Assembly: GCA_002256995.1 (NCBI GenBank)
Contig: NCGX01000009.1
Location: forward strand, 62,001 to 126,000
Reading direction: 5' to 3'
Origin: Hydrogenophilales bacterium 16-64-40
GTDB lineage: Bacteria; Pseudomonadota; Gammaproteobacteria; Burkholderiales; Thiobacillaceae
Length of the DNA: 64,000 bases
The stretch's first letter is position 1. Every line of letters starts with the position of its first letter. A program made the translations under genes and the position numbers. This document shows positions 26,446 to 37,878 of the stretch, piece after piece. The notes under the pieces were generated by a model that worked only from the letters and a program-made list of their open reading frames with translations, made no database searches and was not told where the DNA came from.

Positions 26446-26980
26446 GCAGTTCTTTCCATTCTCCGGGCTGCAGGGCGCCCAGGGTCCATTCGCCGATGGC
26501 GGCGCGGATCAGGCGCAGGGTGGGGAAGCCGATCTTGGCCGTCATGCGCCGCACTTGGCGGTTCTTGCCCTCTTTGATCGTGAGTTCGATCCAGGCCGTG
26601 GGGATGGCCGCGCGAAAACGGACCGGCGGGTTGCGCGGCCACAGCCCGGCGGGCTCGTCGATCACGTGTGCGGTGGCCGGGCGGGTCACGAAGTCCCCGA
26701 GGTCGACGCCGCGGCGTAGGGGTTCGAGGTCGGCCTCGGTTGGCGCGCCCTCGACCTGCGCCCAGTAGGTTTTGGGCAGCTTGTGTTGGGGGTCGGCGAT
26801 GCGGCTCTGGAGACTTCCGTCATCGGTTAAAATCAGCACCCCTTCGCTATCAGCGTCCAGCCGGCCGGCCGCATACACGCCGGGCACGCTGAGGTGGTCG
26901 CGCAGGCCCTGCCAGCGCCCCTCGGGGGTGAACTGGCTCAGCACGCCGTAGGGTTTGTTGAACAGGATCAATCGCGCCAC
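26438..26980 (-). CDS. rluE: 23S rRNA pseudouridine synthase RluE-type
   Basis: 180 residues, RsuA/RluB/E/F family without an S4 domain. Catalytic Asp in GRLDADSEGVLILTDDG; also LILFNKPYGVL and IKEGKNRQVRRM. Neighbourhood icd-rluE-nudJ-mnmA matches E. coli, where RluE makes pseudouridine 2457. The GTG start at 26980 gives the normal N-terminus; an in-frame ATG at 27037 would overlap icd and is unlikely. No strong ribosome binding site is seen. Confidence 0.85.
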   Translation of the reverse strand: MARLILFNKPYGVLSQFTPEGRWQGLRDHLSVPGVYAAGRLDADSEGVLILTDDGSLQSRIADPQHKLPKTYWAQVEGAPTEADLEPLRRGVDLGDFVTRPATAHVIDEPAGLWPRNPPVRFRAAIPTAWIELTIKEGKNRQVRRMTAKIGFPTLRLIRAAIGEWTLGALQPGEWKELHV

Positions 26981-27035
26981 GCTAGAGACGAACTTCTGAA
27001 AAGACGCCCATTTTAACGTTACCCGAGCCTTCCCC

Positions 27036-28277
<1,242 letters not shown>

Positions 28278-28292
28278 GGCTTGCGCCGGCAC

Positions 28293-28320
28293 AAAAAACC
28301 CCGCCAAGGCGGGGTTTTTT
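28293..28320 (+). terminator. Rho-independent terminator (icd, also csp)
   Basis: AAAAAACCCCGCC, loop AA, GGCGGGGTTTTTT: symmetric stem with A and T runs, so it can stop transcription from both icd and the convergent cold-shock gene. Confidence 0.95.
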
Positions 28321-28336
28321 ATTGCCGGTCAATCGC

Positions 28337-28543
28337 TCATCCCACCGGCTGGATGTTGGACGCCTGCTTGCCCTTGGGACCCTGGGTGACTTCGAAAGAG
28401 ACTTTCTGGCCTTCTACCAAGGTCTTGAAGCCGCTGGACTGGATGGCGGAAAAATGAGCGAACACATCCTCGCCGCCGTCATCGGGGGTGATAAAGCCGA
28501 ACCCCTTGGCGTCGCTGAACCATTTGACTGTACCTGTTGCCAT
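28337..28543 (-). CDS. Cold-shock domain protein
   Basis: 68 residues. Single CSD with RNP1 KGFGFI and RNP2 [11 protein letters not shown] chaperone of the CspA family; the paralogue cannot be specified. Excellent ribosome binding site AAAGGAGG before the ATG. Confidence 0.95.
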   Translation of the reverse strand: MATGTVKWFSDAKGFGFITPDDGGEDVFAHFSAIQSSGFKTLVEGQKVSFEVTQGPKGKQASNIQPVG

Positions 28544-28846
28544 TCAAACTTCCTCCTTTGGCGTAATGCAAGACAAGACCGCGATAAGCACTATTGCACC
28601 CGAAGGGCATAAACGCTGGCGGATAACAGGACGGCGGGATTGCTTTGGCCGTCGGTCTGAATTCAAGCGCGCTACCCGGTGATGCCCCTGCGGTAATGCC
28701 AAACCTTGATGGTTCTTGAAACCAAACTGCTTTCTTTTTATATCCGTAATGCGTTTTTTCAAGCGGAAAGGGTGAAAAGACAAGGGCCTCGCCGCCGCCA
28801 TCCGGCAGGACGCTGCCAGCCTGATCGTTGCGGTAGGATGCGCGGC
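28544..28846. promoter_or_regulatory. Shared upstream region of csp and earP
   Basis: 303 bases between divergent genes. It must hold the long 5' leader typical of csp mRNAs on the minus strand and the earP promoter. AT-rich 28720-28760 is the likely promoter zone. No gene is seen here. Confidence 0.5.
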
Positions 28847-29992
28847 ATGCGCACCACGTGGGACATCTTCTGCAACGTCGTCGACAACTATGGCGACATC
28901 GGCATCGCCTGGCGCCTGGCGCGCGGGCTGGCCGCCGAGCATGGCCTGGCCGTGCGGCTGTGGGTGGACGACCTGAACACGTTCCAGCGCATCTGGCCGG
29001 CAATCGATGCCACGGCCGCCGAACAGTCCTGCGAAGGGGTGACGGTGTGTGACTGGCGCACGCCGTTTGCGGCAGTCGCGCCGGCGCAGGTGGTGATCGA
29101 GGCCTTCGGCTGCGCCTTGCCGGAAACCTACCTGGCTGCGATGAACGCAGCTTCGCCGCCGCCGGTATGGATCAATCTCGAATACCTCAGCGCCGAGCCC
29201 TGGGTGGCCGAACACCATGGCCTGCCGTCGCCGCATCCGCGTCTGCCGCTGACCAAATATTTCTTCTTTCCCGGCTACACGCCAGCCACCGGCGGGTTGC
29301 TGGCCGAGGCCAACCTGGCCGCGCGGCGCGCCGCGTTCGTGGCCGGCGGGATGCCCGCGTTCTGGCGCCGGATCGGCCTGGACGCGCCGCATCCGGATGC
29401 ATTGCGGGTGTCGCTGTTCGCCTACGAAAATCCGGCGCTGCCGGCCGTGCTCGATGCCTGGGCGGCCGATCCGCGCCCGGTCACCTGTCTCGTGCCCGAA
29501 GGCCGGGTCATCCCGCAGCTGGCGGCGTGGCTGTCGGTCGCCGACCTGCAGGCCGGCGCGTCGCACCGGCGCGGCGCCCTCAAGCTGCACATCCTGCCGT
29601 TTCTGGACCAGGACGCGTACGACCATCTGCTGTGGGCGTGCGACCTCAATTTCGTTCGCGGCGAGGATTCCTGCGTGCGTGCGCAGTGGGCGGCGCGCCC
29701 GCTGGTGTGGCAGGCCTACCCGCAGGCCGACGCGGTGCACTGGGACAAGACCCATGCGCTGCTGATGCACTACACGGACGGGCTGGATGACGCCGCGGCA
29801 CGCGCGGTGGTCGGCATGTGGCGGCACTGGAACGGGATGCCGGAAGCGGATGACGTGGCGGCGTCCTGGACGGCGTGGCGGGCGCAACAGGCCGCCATCG
29901 AGGCGCATGCGGCGGGCTGGTGCGACCGCCTCGGGCGTGCCGGGCGGCTCACCGACAAGCTGGTTGATTTCGTTGAAAATAAGTTAAAATAA
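28847..29992 (+). CDS. earP: EF-P arginine rhamnosyltransferase EarP
   Basis: 381 residues, GT-B glycosyltransferase (family GT104). It transfers rhamnose from dTDP-rhamnose to Arg32 of EF-P. Typical N-terminus: WDIFCNVVDNYGDIGIAWRL. C-terminal donor site: DLNFVRGEDSCVRAQWAARP. ATG 28847 has TAGGA upstream and is preferred to ATG 28838. Its target gene efp follows by 45 bases. Confidence 0.93.
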   Translation: MRTTWDIFCNVVDNYGDIGIAWRLARGLAAEHGLAVRLWVDDLNTFQRIWPAIDATAAEQSCEGVTVCDWRTPFAAVAPAQVVIEAFGCALPETYLAAMNAASPPPVWINLEYLSAEPWVAEHHGLPSPHPRLPLTKYFFFPGYTPATGGLLAEANLAARRAAFVAGGMPAFWRRIGLDAPHPDALRVSLFAYENPALPAVLDAWAADPRPVTCLVPEGRVIPQLAAWLSVADLQAGASHRRGALKLHILPFLDQDAYDHLLWACDLNFVRGEDSCVRAQWAARPLVWQAYPQADAVHWDKTHALLMHYTDGLDDAAARAVVGMWRHWNGMPEADDVAASWTAWRAQQAAIEAHAAGWCDRLGRAGRLTDKLVDFVENKLK

Positions 29993-30037
29993 CGGGCTTT
30001 CTTAATCCCTTACACGCTCTCGCAGCAGGACACACCC

Positions 30038-30598
30038 ATGAAAACCGCACAGGAACTCCGCGCCGGCAACGTCGTGATGGTCGGCAAGGACCCGATGGTC
30101 GTGTTGAAGGCCGAATTTTCGAAATCGGGCCGCAATTCCTCCGTCGTCAAAATGAAGCTGAAGAACCTGCTCACCGGTTCCGGCACCGAAAGCGTCTATC
30201 GCGCCGACGACAAGTTCGAATCCGTCAACCTCGAGCGCAAGGAATGCACCTATTCCTACTTCGCCGATCCGCTGTACGTGTTCATGGACAGCGACTACAA
30301 CCAGTATGAAATCGAAGCCGACAACCTCGGCGACGCGCTGAACTACCTCGACGACGGCATGCCGGTCGAAGTGGTGTTCTACGACGGCAAGGCGATCTCG
30401 GTCGAGATGCCCACCACCGTGGTGCGCGAAGTCGAATACACCGAGCCGGCCGTGCGCGGCGACACCTCGGGCAAGGTGATGAAGCCGGCGCGCATCAAAC
30501 CCACCGGGTTCGAGCTGCCGGTGGCCGCGTTCGTCGACATCGGCGACATGATCGAAATCGACACCCGCACCAACGAATTCAAGCGCCGCGCCAATTAA
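30038..30598 (+). CDS. efp: Translation elongation factor P
   Basis: 186 residues. Relieves ribosome stalling at polyproline. Residue 32 is Arg (SKSGRNSS), the site that EarP rhamnosylates, consistent with earP just upstream. Domains I-III are complete, ending [11 protein letters not shown]. Confidence 0.96.
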   Translation: MKTAQELRAGNVVMVGKDPMVVLKAEFSKSGRNSSVVKMKLKNLLTGSGTESVYRADDKFESVNLERKECTYSYFADPLYVFMDSDYNQYEIEADNLGDALNYLDDGMPVEVVFYDGKAISVEMPTTVVREVEYTEPAVRGDTSGKVMKPARIKPTGFELPVAAFVDIGDMIEIDTRTNEFKRRAN

Positions 30599-30626
30599 TA
30601 CCGGTTAATACCGGCACTTGATCAAA

Positions 30627-30658
30627 CAAAAGGCAGCTTCGGCTGCCTTTTGTTTTTT
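30627..30658 (+). terminator. Rho-independent terminator after efp
   Basis: Stem AAAAGGCAGC / GCTGCCTTTT with loop TTCG, then TGTTTTTT. Strong stem and tail. Confidence 0.95.
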
Positions 30659-30710
30659 CTCGTTTGCCTCCCAGCGTTAAAATAGCAGGCTGCTTTTCCG
30701 CTCCCGTCCC

Positions 30711-33700
30711 ATGACCGATCCGCAATTCGTCCACCTACGCCTGCACACCGAATATTCCGTCTCCGATGGCCTGGTGCGGGTGGGCGAGGCAGTCGGGCGC
30801 GCGCGCGAAATGGCCATGCCGGCACTCGGGGTCTCCGACCTCTCCAACACCTTCGGCTGGGTGAAGTTCTACCGCGCCGCGCGCGGCGCAGGCATCAAGC
30901 CGATCTTCGGCTGCGACGTGTGGGTGACCAACGCCGCCGACCGCAATCGCCCCTCGCGCCTGCTGCTGCTGGTGCAGCATCGCGAGGGCTATCGCCGCCT
31001 GTGTGAACTGCTCACCCGCGCCTATCTGGAAAACCTCCATCGCGGCCACGCCGAGATCGATCCTGCCTGGCTGCGTGACGGCACCGACGGCCTCTTGGCG
31101 CTGTCGGGCGGCGACGTCGGCAACGTCGCGCAGGCGCTGCTCGACGACAAGCCGGATGCTGCGCGCGCCGCGGCCGAGGCCTGGGCCGCGCTGTTTCCCG
31201 GGCGCTATTACCTGGAGCTGCAGCGCTTCGGCCAGCCACATGCCGAACGCCTGATCGACGGCCTGCTCGACCTCGGCGCGACGCTGGCGCTGCCGGCGGT
31301 GGCGACCCATCCGATCCAGTTCGTCGCGCCGGACGACTTCAAGGCGCATGAGGCGCGCGTGTGCATTGCCGAGGGCATGATGCTGGGTGACCCGCGCCGG
31401 CCGCGCCCGTTCACCGCCGAGCAGTATTTCAAGACGCCGGACGAGATGGCGGAACTGTTCGCCGACCTGCCCGAAGCGCTCACCAACAGCGTCGAAATCG
31501 CCAAGCGCTGCAACCTCACGCTGGAGCTCGGCAAGAGCCGCCTGCCCGACTTCCCGACGCCGGACGGCATGAGTCTCGACGACTACATGCGGCAGCGTTC
31601 CTTCGAGGGCCTGCACGCGCGCATGGCCCACCTCTATCCGGATGACGCGGTGCGCGCCGCCAAGCTGCCCGAATACACCGAGCGGCTGGAGTTCGAGCTC
31701 GGCACCATCATCCAGATGGGCTTTCCCGGCTACTTCCTCATCGTGTCCGACTTCATCAACTGGGCCAAGCACAACGGCGTGCCGGTGGGGCCGGGGCGCG
31801 GCTCCGGCGCCGGTTCGCTGGTGGCGTACAGCCTGTCCATCACCGACCTCGATCCGCTGGCCTACGACCTGCTGTTCGAGCGCTTCCTGAACCCCGAGCG
31901 GGTGTCGATGCCCGACTTCGACGTCGACTTCTGCCAGGACGGGCGCGAGCGCGTGATCCAGTACGTGAAGGACAAGTACGGCCACGCCGCGGTGTCGCAG
32001 ATCGCGACCTTCGGCACCATGGCGGCCAAGGCGGTGCTGCGCGACGTCGGCCGGGTGCTCGACCTGCCATATCTGTTCGTCGACAAGTTCGTCAAGCTGG
32101 TGCCCAACGAGTTGGGGATCAGCCTCGCCGAGGCGCGCGAGAAGGAACCGCAAATCGACGAGCGCGCACGCGACGAGGAAGAACTCGCCGAACTGCTGCC
32201 GCTCGCGGAAAAGCTCGAGGGCATCACCCGCAACGTCGGCATGCACGCGGGCGGCGTGCTGATCGCGCCGGGCAAGCTCACCGACTTCTGTCCGCTGTAC
32301 CGCGCCGAAGGCTCGGAATCAATGGTGTCGCAGTTCGACAAGGACGACGTCGAGGCGATCGGCCTGGTCAAGTTCGACTTCCTCGGCCTGCGCACCCTGA
32401 CCATCCTGGCCGAGGCGGTGCGCTTCGTGCGGCGCCACGAGGAGCGCAAGGACTTCAGGCTGGAAGACCTGCCGCTCGACGATCCGGCGGTGTACCGGCT
32501 GTTTGCCGACGGCAACACCACCGCGGTGTTCCAGTCCGAATCGCGCTCGGCCAAGGATCTGGAAAAGAAGCTGAAGGGCGACTGCTTCGAGGACATCATC
32601 GCGCTGATGGCGCTGAACCGGCCGGGGCCGCTCGGTTCCGGCATGGTGGACGACTTCATCGCGCGCAAGCAGGGCAAGCAGAAGCCCGAGTATTTCCATG
32701 TCGACCTCGAGCCGGTGCTCAAATCGACCTACGGCATCATCGTCTACCAGGAACAGGTGATGCTGGTGGCGCAGATCCTGGCGGGCTATAGCCTCGGTGC
32801 CGCCGACATGCTGCGGCGCGCCATGGGCAAGAAGAAGCCCGAGGAAATGGCGGTGCAGCGCTCGATTTTCCTCGAGGGCGCAGCCAAGCGCGGGGTCGAC
32901 ACCAAGATCGCCGAGCGTCTGTTCGACCTGATGGAGAAGTTTGCCGAATACGGCTTCAACAAGTCGCACTCGGCGGCCTACGCGCTGATCGCGTACCACA
33001 CCGCCTGGCTCAAGGCCTACTACCCGGCCGAGTTCATGGCGGCGACCATGTCGTCGGAAATGTCCGACACCGACAAGGTGCGGGTGTTCTACGAGGACTG
33101 TCGCGCCAACGGGCTGACGATGCTGCCGCCCGACATCAATTCATCCGGCTACCGCTTCGACCCGGTCAGCAAGACCGAAATCCGCTACGGCCTCGGTGCG
33201 ATCAAGGGCAGCGGCGAGGCGGCCATCGGCGCCATCGTCGCCGAACGTGAAGCCAACGGGGCGTATAAAGGCCTGTTCGACCTGGCGCGACGGGTCGACA
33301 AGCGCTATCTCAACCGCCGCGTGCTCGAAGCGCTGGTGAAGGCGGGCGCGTTCGACCTCATCAACCCGCACCGCGCCAGCCTGCTGGCCTCGGTCGGCGC
33401 GGCGCTGGAAACCGCCGACCGCGCGGCACGGAGCGGCGGCCAGGTCGGCCTGTTCGGCGAACTGCTCGACGGTGGCGAAGACCTGATCGACGTGCCCGTG
33501 TGGCCCGAACAGGAAAAGCTGCTGCAGGAGAAATCCGCGCTCGGCTACTTCTTCAGCGGCCATCCCTTCACCTCGTATCTGGCCGAGGTGTCCGGCTTCG
33601 CCAAAAGGCAGCTCGACCGGCTGGAGCCTGCCCGCGAGCCCCAGATGCTGGCCGGCATCGTCGTCTCGCTGCGCACCCAGATGACGCGGCGCGGCAAGAT

Positions 33701-34148
33701 GATGATTCTGCTGCTCGACGACGCGACCGCGCAGGTCGAGGTGGTGATCTTCAACGAGCTCTACGAGCAGAACCGCCATCTGCTGAAGGACGACACCCTG
33801 CTGGTCATCGAAGGCAAGGTCAATCGCGACGATTATTCGGGCGGCCTGCGGGTCACCGCGGAAAAAATCTACGACCTGGCCGGCGCGCGCACCCGCTTCG
33901 CCCGGGGCCTGCGGCTGGCCTGCAACGGCCAGTGCCACGCCCAGTCCAACAGTGGCCGCAAGCTGGCCGACCTGCTCGCGCCCTACAAGGCGCAGGAGGG
34001 TGGTTGCCCGGTCTGGGTGGATTACCACACCCACGAGGCGAGCTGTCGCGTGCGGCTCGGAGAGGACTGGCAGGTGCGGCTGGACGACCGTCTGCTCGAG
34101 TCGCTGGGCGACTGGCTGAAGCCCGAGGCGGTGCAGGTGATTTACTGA
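30711..34148 (+). CDS. dnaE: DNA polymerase III subunit alpha
   Basis: 1145 residues, replicative polymerase. N-terminal PHP domain (FVHLRLHTEYSVSDG), polymerase palm with PDFDVDFCQDGRE containing the catalytic Asp pair, NVGMHAGGVLIAP, helix-hairpin-helix and a C-terminal OB domain (LAGIVVSLRTQMTRRGK). Length is normal for DnaE1. Own promoter region after the efp terminator. Confidence 0.97.
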   Translation: MTDPQFVHLRLHTEYSVSDGLVRVGEAVGRAREMAMPALGVSDLSNTFGWVKFYRAARGAGIKPIFGCDVWVTNAADRNRPSRLLLLVQHREGYRRLCELLTRAYLENLHRGHAEIDPAWLRDGTDGLLALSGGDVGNVAQALLDDKPDAARAAAEAWAALFPGRYYLELQRFGQPHAERLIDGLLDLGATLALPAVATHPIQFVAPDDFKAHEARVCIAEGMMLGDPRRPRPFTAEQYFKTPDEMAELFADLPEALTNSVEIAKRCNLTLELGKSRLPDFPTPDGMSLDDYMRQRSFEGLHARMAHLYPDDAVRAAKLPEYTERLEFELGTIIQMGFPGYFLIVSDFINWAKHNGVPVGPGRGSGAGSLVAYSLSITDLDPLAYDLLFERFLNPERVSMPDFDVDFCQDGRERVIQYVKDKYGHAAVSQIATFGTMAAKAVLRDVGRVLDLPYLFVDKFVKLVPNELGISLAEAREKEPQIDERARDEEELAELLPLAEKLEGITRNVGMHAGGVLIAPGKLTDFCPLYRAEGSESMVSQFDKDDVEAIGLVKFDFLGLRTLTILAEAVRFVRRHEERKDFRLEDLPLDDPAVYRLFADGNTTAVFQSESRSAKDLEKKLKGDCFEDIIALMALNRPGPLGSGMVDDFIARKQGKQKPEYFHVDLEPVLKSTYGIIVYQEQVMLVAQILAGYSLGAADMLRRAMGKKKPEEMAVQRSIFLEGAAKRGVDTKIAERLFDLMEKFAEYGFNKSHSAAYALIAYHTAWLKAYYPAEFMAATMSSEMSDTDKVRVFYEDCRANGLTMLPPDINSSGYRFDPVSKTEIRYGLGAIKGSGEAAIGAIVAEREANGAYKGLFDLARRVDKRYLNRRVLEALVKAGAFDLINPHRASLLASVGAALETADRAARSGGQVGLFGELLDGGEDLIDVPVWPEQEKLLQEKSALGYFFSGHPFTSYLAEVSGFAKRQLDRLEPAREPQMLAGIVVSLRTQMTRRGKMMILLLDDATAQVEVVIFNELYEQNRHLLKDDTLLVIEGKVNRDDYSGGLRVTAEKIYDLAGARTRFARGLRLACNGQCHAQSNSGRKLADLLAPYKAQEGGCPVWVDYHTHEASCRVRLGEDWQVRLDDRLLESLGDWLKPEAVQVIY

Positions 34149-34206
34149 GGGGGCGGATTCCGGATGATATTAAAGTACCGGTTCACCGCTTTTGTGCAAC
34201 AAAGTG

Positions 34207-34235
34207 TTGACAGGCATCCAAGAATATTAGACTAT
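34207..34235 (+). promoter_or_regulatory. Sigma-70 promoter of candidate sRNA
   Basis: Perfect -35 TTGACA (34207-34212), a 17-base spacer and -10 GACTAT (34230-34235), followed by AT-rich DNA. No gene of normal size follows before the terminator at 34311. Confidence 0.6.
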
Positions 34236-34241
34236 TCTAAT

Positions 34242-34338
34242 AACGCTGAAGTCGCCGCTAACGGCACTTCGTGTTGTCTCCTCCAATCCGCCTCCTTTGG
34301 TGGATATTCTGCCCGGCTCTCGAGCCGGGCATTTTTTT
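34242..34338 (+). ncRNA. Candidate small RNA downstream of dnaE
   Basis: About 97 nt between a good promoter and a strong Rho-independent terminator (stem GCCCGGCT/AGCCGGGC, loop CTCG, seven T). The body has two C-rich anti-Shine-Dalgarno-like stretches, TCTCCTCC and GCCTCCTTT, as in many trans-acting sRNAs. No credible ORF. I cannot assign it to a known family. Confidence 0.55.
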
Positions 34339-34410
34339 GCCCGCTTGTCCTGGCTTATCCTGGCCTCGCCCGAGGCGCGCGCCTAAGAAGCACCGAATAA
34401 GCCCACAATC

Positions 34411-34536
34411 GTCATGCCGGCGAAAGCCGGAATCCAGTTAAATCAAGCACCTGGACCCCGGCTTTTACCCGCAAGGGGCAGGCCGCGGTTGTAAACAGCT
34501 AAAGCTGTAACAACTGCGCACTGCCGGGGTGACGAC
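34411..34536. repeat. Dispersed intergenic repeat (GTCATGCCGGCGAAAGCCGG type)
   Basis: Opens with GTCATGCCGGCGAAAGCCGG and AATCCAG (34411-34437), pairs with CTGGACCCCGGC (34451-34462) and closes with CCGGGGTGACGAC near 34536. This is a decayed member of a widespread Proteobacterial intergenic repeat. No gene here. Confidence 0.65.
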
Positions 34537-34551
34537 TTGTTTGGTGTTTGC

Positions 34552-34821
34552 CTAGCTGACCTGCTTCTCGAATCCGTTGAACTGGCCCTGCGTGTCGGTC
34601 TGGGTGATGCGCTGCACCCGCGCCATGGGCGGGCCGACGTGTGCCCATGCAATGAGGGCGTCGACTGCTTCGTCAGGACCCTGGGCCACGGCTTCCACCG
34701 CGCCATCGGGCGTATTGCGCACCCAGCCCGTCACCCCCAGGCGTTCGGCTTCGCGCCGCATCGATTCGCGAAACCAGACGCCCTGCACGCGACCCTGAAT
34801 CAGCAGGTGCTGCGTCTTCAT
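34552..34821 (-). CDS. acyP: Acylphosphatase
   Basis: 89 residues. Active-site motif [14 protein letters not shown] with the catalytic Arg and the later [13 protein letters not shown] with the Asn. Hydrolyses acylphosphates. It lies 18 bases downstream of metG on the same strand. Confidence 0.92.
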   Translation of the reverse strand: MKTQHLLIQGRVQGVWFRESMRREAERLGVTGWVRNTPDGAVEAVAQGPDEAVDALIAWAHVGPPMARVQRITQTDTQGQFNGFEKQVS

Positions 34822-34839
34822 GCCAGTGCCATTTCAGTA

Positions 34840-36894
34840 TCACTTCACCTTCATGCCCGGCTGCGCACCGCTGTCGGGCGACAGAATGAAGAGGCCGGGC
34901 GCTTCGCCCGAGGCTGCCAGCACCATGCCCTCGCTCATGCCGAACTTCATCTTGCGCGGGGCGAGGTTGGCGACCACCACGGTGAGCCGGCCCACCAGCG
35001 CTTCCGGCGCATAGGCCGATTTGATGCCGGCGAACACCTGGCGCGTGCCGAGTTCGCCGACGTCGAGCGTGAGCCGCAGCAGCTTGTCGGCGCCTTCGAC
35101 GTGCTCCGCGTTGGCGATGCGGGCGATGCGCAGGTCGATCTTGGCGAAATCGTCGATGCTGATCGTGTCGGCAACAGGGACGGTCGCCGGCTGCGCGGCG
35201 TGCACCTGCGCTTCGGCGTGGCGCACCGGCGCGGGAGCCGGCGTCGGTTCGAGGTTCTGCTTGTTGGCGTCTACCATGGCTTCGATGGATTTGGGGTCGA
35301 TACGGGTCATCAGGTGGTTGTATGCGTTGATGCGGTGGCGGATGAACAGGCTTTGGGCATCTTCCCAGGCCAGCGACGGAATGTTGAGGAAGGCTTCGAC
35401 CTCACCGGCGAGTTTCGGCAGCACCGGCTTCAGGTACAGGGTCAAGAGACGGAAGCAATTCAGCGCGACCGTGCAGACTTCATGCAGTCGATAGACCGCT
35501 TCGGGCTTCTTCGCCAGTTCCCAGGGTTTTTCGTCGGCCACGTACTGATTGGCCCGGTCGGCCAGCGCCATGATCTCGCGTAGCGCCCTGGAATAATCGC
35601 GCGCCTCGTAATGCGCGGCGATGGTGTTGGCTGCAGCCTGGAAGTCGGCGATCAATTCGAGGTTGGCGACGCCGTCGGCGAGCTTGCCGTCGAAGTTCTT
35701 GTGGATGAAGCCGGCGGTGCGGCTGGCGATGTTGATGAACTTGCCGACCAGGTCGGAGTTCACCCGCGCAACGAAGTCGTCGAGGTTGAGATCGATGTCC
35801 TCCATCGAGCCGTTGAGCTTGGCGGCGTAGTAGTAGCGCAGCCACTCGGGATTGAGCTTCTGCGCGAGGTAGCTCTCGGCGGTGATGAAGGTGCCGCGCG
35901 ACTTCGACATCTTCTGCCCGTTCACCGTCAGAAAACCGTGCGCATACACCGCGGTCGGCAGGCGGTGGCCGGAAAACTTGAGCATGGCCGGCCAGAACAG
36001 GGCGTGGAAATACAGGATGTCCTTGCCGATGAAGTGCACCAGTTCGGTTTTCGAATCCGCGCCCCACCAGGCGTCGAAGTCGAGGCCGTTGTCCGCCGCG
36101 TACTTGGCGAAGCTCGCCATGTAACCCACCGGCGCGTCCAGCCACACATAGAAATACTTGCCCGGCGCGTCGGGGATCTCGAAGCCGAAGTAGGGCGCGT
36201 CGCGGCTGATGTCCCAGTTGTTCAGACCCGATGCGAACCATTCCTGCATCTTGTTGGCGGCTTCGTCCTGCAGCGCGCCTGACTTGGTCCACTCGCGCAG
36301 GAAGGCTTCGCAGTCGCCGAGCTTGAAGAAGTAATGCTCGGAATCCTTGTGCACCGGCGTTGTCCCCGACACCGCCGACACCGGGTTCTTCAGTTCGGTC
36401 GGGCTGTAGGTGGCGCCGCACACTTCGCAGTTGTCGCCGTACTGATCGGCCGCGCCGCACTTGGGGCATTCGCCCTTGATGAAGCGGTCCGGCAGGAACA
36501 GGTTCTTCACCGGGTCGTACAGCTGGGCGATGGTCTTGACCTCAATGAGCCCGGCTTCCCGCAGGCGCAGGTAGATTTTGGAGGCCAGCTCGCGGTTTTC
36601 ATCCGAATGCGTCGAGTAGTAATGGTCGAAGCCGATGTTGAAGCCGGCGAAGTCGCGCGTGTGCTCGTCCCACACGCGGCCGATCAGCGTCTCCGGCGTG
36701 ACGCCTTCCTTTTCGGCGCGCAGCATGATCGCGGTGCCGTGGGTGTCGTCGGCGCACATGTAGCGGCAGTCGTGGCCGCGCATTTTCTGGAAGCGCACCC
36801 AGATGTCGGTCTGGATGTATTCGACCAGGTGGCCGAGGTGGATGCTGCCGTTGGCGTAGGGCAGGGCGGAGGTGACGAGGATCTGGCGGGACAT
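34840..36894 (-). CDS. metG: Methionyl-tRNA synthetase
   Basis: 684 residues. HIGH motif [15 protein letters not shown], zinc motif [23 protein letters not shown] in [12 protein letters not shown], and a C-terminal tRNA-binding OB domain ([20 protein letters not shown]), so the long dimeric form. ATG 36894 ([15 protein letters not shown]) is the family start; an upstream in-frame ATG at 36927 adds 11 residues and is rejected. Confidence 0.96.
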   Translation of the reverse strand: MSRQILVTSALPYANGSIHLGHLVEYIQTDIWVRFQKMRGHDCRYMCADDTHGTAIMLRAEKEGVTPETLIGRVWDEHTRDFAGFNIGFDHYYSTHSDENRELASKIYLRLREAGLIEVKTIAQLYDPVKNLFLPDRFIKGECPKCGAADQYGDNCEVCGATYSPTELKNPVSAVSGTTPVHKDSEHYFFKLGDCEAFLREWTKSGALQDEAANKMQEWFASGLNNWDISRDAPYFGFEIPDAPGKYFYVWLDAPVGYMASFAKYAADNGLDFDAWWGADSKTELVHFIGKDILYFHALFWPAMLKFSGHRLPTAVYAHGFLTVNGQKMSKSRGTFITAESYLAQKLNPEWLRYYYAAKLNGSMEDIDLNLDDFVARVNSDLVGKFINIASRTAGFIHKNFDGKLADGVANLELIADFQAAANTIAAHYEARDYSRALREIMALADRANQYVADEKPWELAKKPEAVYRLHEVCTVALNCFRLLTLYLKPVLPKLAGEVEAFLNIPSLAWEDAQSLFIRHRINAYNHLMTRIDPKSIEAMVDANKQNLEPTPAPAPVRHAEAQVHAAQPATVPVADTISIDDFAKIDLRIARIANAEHVEGADKLLRLTLDVGELGTRQVFAGIKSAYAPEALVGRLTVVVANLAPRKMKFGMSEGMVLAASGEAPGLFILSPDSGAQPGMKVK

Positions 36895-36946
36895 GGAAAA
36901 AGCCGGGCGAATACCCAAGGGGCACAAGAGCCCGCCATTTTAACGG

Positions 36947-37549
36947 CTAGAAGCGCGAGCCGGGCTGCTTGAGGAATTCGATTTCCTCGAGGGTGCTCGG
37001 GCGCCCGAGCAATTCATTGCGGTGTGGAAAGCGGCCAAAGCGGGCCACGACGTCGCGATGCTTGCGGGCGTAATCGAGGAAGCCCTCGAACAGTTGCCGC
37101 TCGTCGGCAGCGGCTTCGTTGACCAGTTTTTCGTACAGCGCGACCGACCGGTCCTGCATCTCGATCGATTCGGCGTGTTCCAGCGGCAGGTAAACAAACA
37201 CCCGCTCGATCGGGGTGACGCGCGCATCCTCGCCGTGCTCGATCATGTTCAGCGCGAGCGCCAGCGACCGCGCATCGTAGGCGAACGACTGGCCGTGGCC
37301 GCGATGGACGTGGTGCGGAAACTGGTCCAGCACCACGATCAGTGCAAGCCGTCCGCGCGGGCTGACGGCCCAGTTGTCGAGATCGCCCTTGCCCGCCGCA
37401 ACGAGCGTTTCGGCAAAGCGCGCTGCCACGATTCGATCGTTGGCAGCGGACTTGGCGAACCACAGCGGGCGCTGCCGCGCGGCGACCTCCGTCGCTGGCC
37501 CCGGCGCGCCGAACCAGAAATCGAGCACCGCCTCCGGCGTGGCGATCAT
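36947..37549 (-). CDS. DUF924 family protein
   Basis: 200 residues. DUF924 pattern: VLDFWFGAPGPA, RGRLALIVVLDQFPHHVHRG, YDARSLALALNMIEHG, and PLEHAESIEMQDRSVALYEKL. TPR-like helical fold of unknown function. It ends 52 bases upstream of the metG start and precedes it on the same strand. Confidence 0.88.
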   Translation of the reverse strand: MIATPEAVLDFWFGAPGPATEVAARQRPLWFAKSAANDRIVAARFAETLVAAGKGDLDNWAVSPRGRLALIVVLDQFPHHVHRGHGQSFAYDARSLALALNMIEHGEDARVTPIERVFVYLPLEHAESIEMQDRSVALYEKLVNEAAADERQLFEGFLDYARKHRDVVARFGRFPHRNELLGRPSTLEEIEFLKQPGSRF

Positions 37550-37556
37550 CGCGGGT

Positions 37557-37808
37557 TCAGAAAATATCGTCGGGCAGGTTGTTGTGCGAACCGTCGCAGA
37601 ACGGCTTGTCCAGGGTGTGCTTGCAGTTGCACAGCCATACCGTGGTCTTTTCCGCGATAACGAACGACAGCGGTTCCATGTCGGTGCCTTCGTGCGAACC
37701 GTCGCAGAACGGCTGCGTCATCGAGCGACCACAGGTACACCAAAAATATTCACCGGCTTCGAGTTCGAGTTCGGCGGGGTTGCGGTCATACACAACGGGT
37801 TCGGACAT
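37557..37808 (-). CDS. Tandem CDGSH iron-sulfur protein
   Basis: 83 residues with two CDGSH sites: CTCGRSMTQPFCDGSH and CNCKHTLDKPFCDGSH, each able to hold a 2Fe-2S cluster via three Cys and one His. Electron transfer or redox sensing is likely. ATG 37808 has CAGGAG upstream and is preferred to an in-frame ATG at 37835. Confidence 0.92.
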   Translation of the reverse strand: MSEPVVYDRNPAELELEAGEYFWCTCGRSMTQPFCDGSHEGTDMEPLSFVIAEKTTVWLCNCKHTLDKPFCDGSHNNLPDDIF

Positions 37809-37878
37809 GGGGGACTCCTGCGCAAAAGGCGACATTCTAGCCGCATCGAGCGCTTTGAAATCCTTACGGGTTTTGTGG

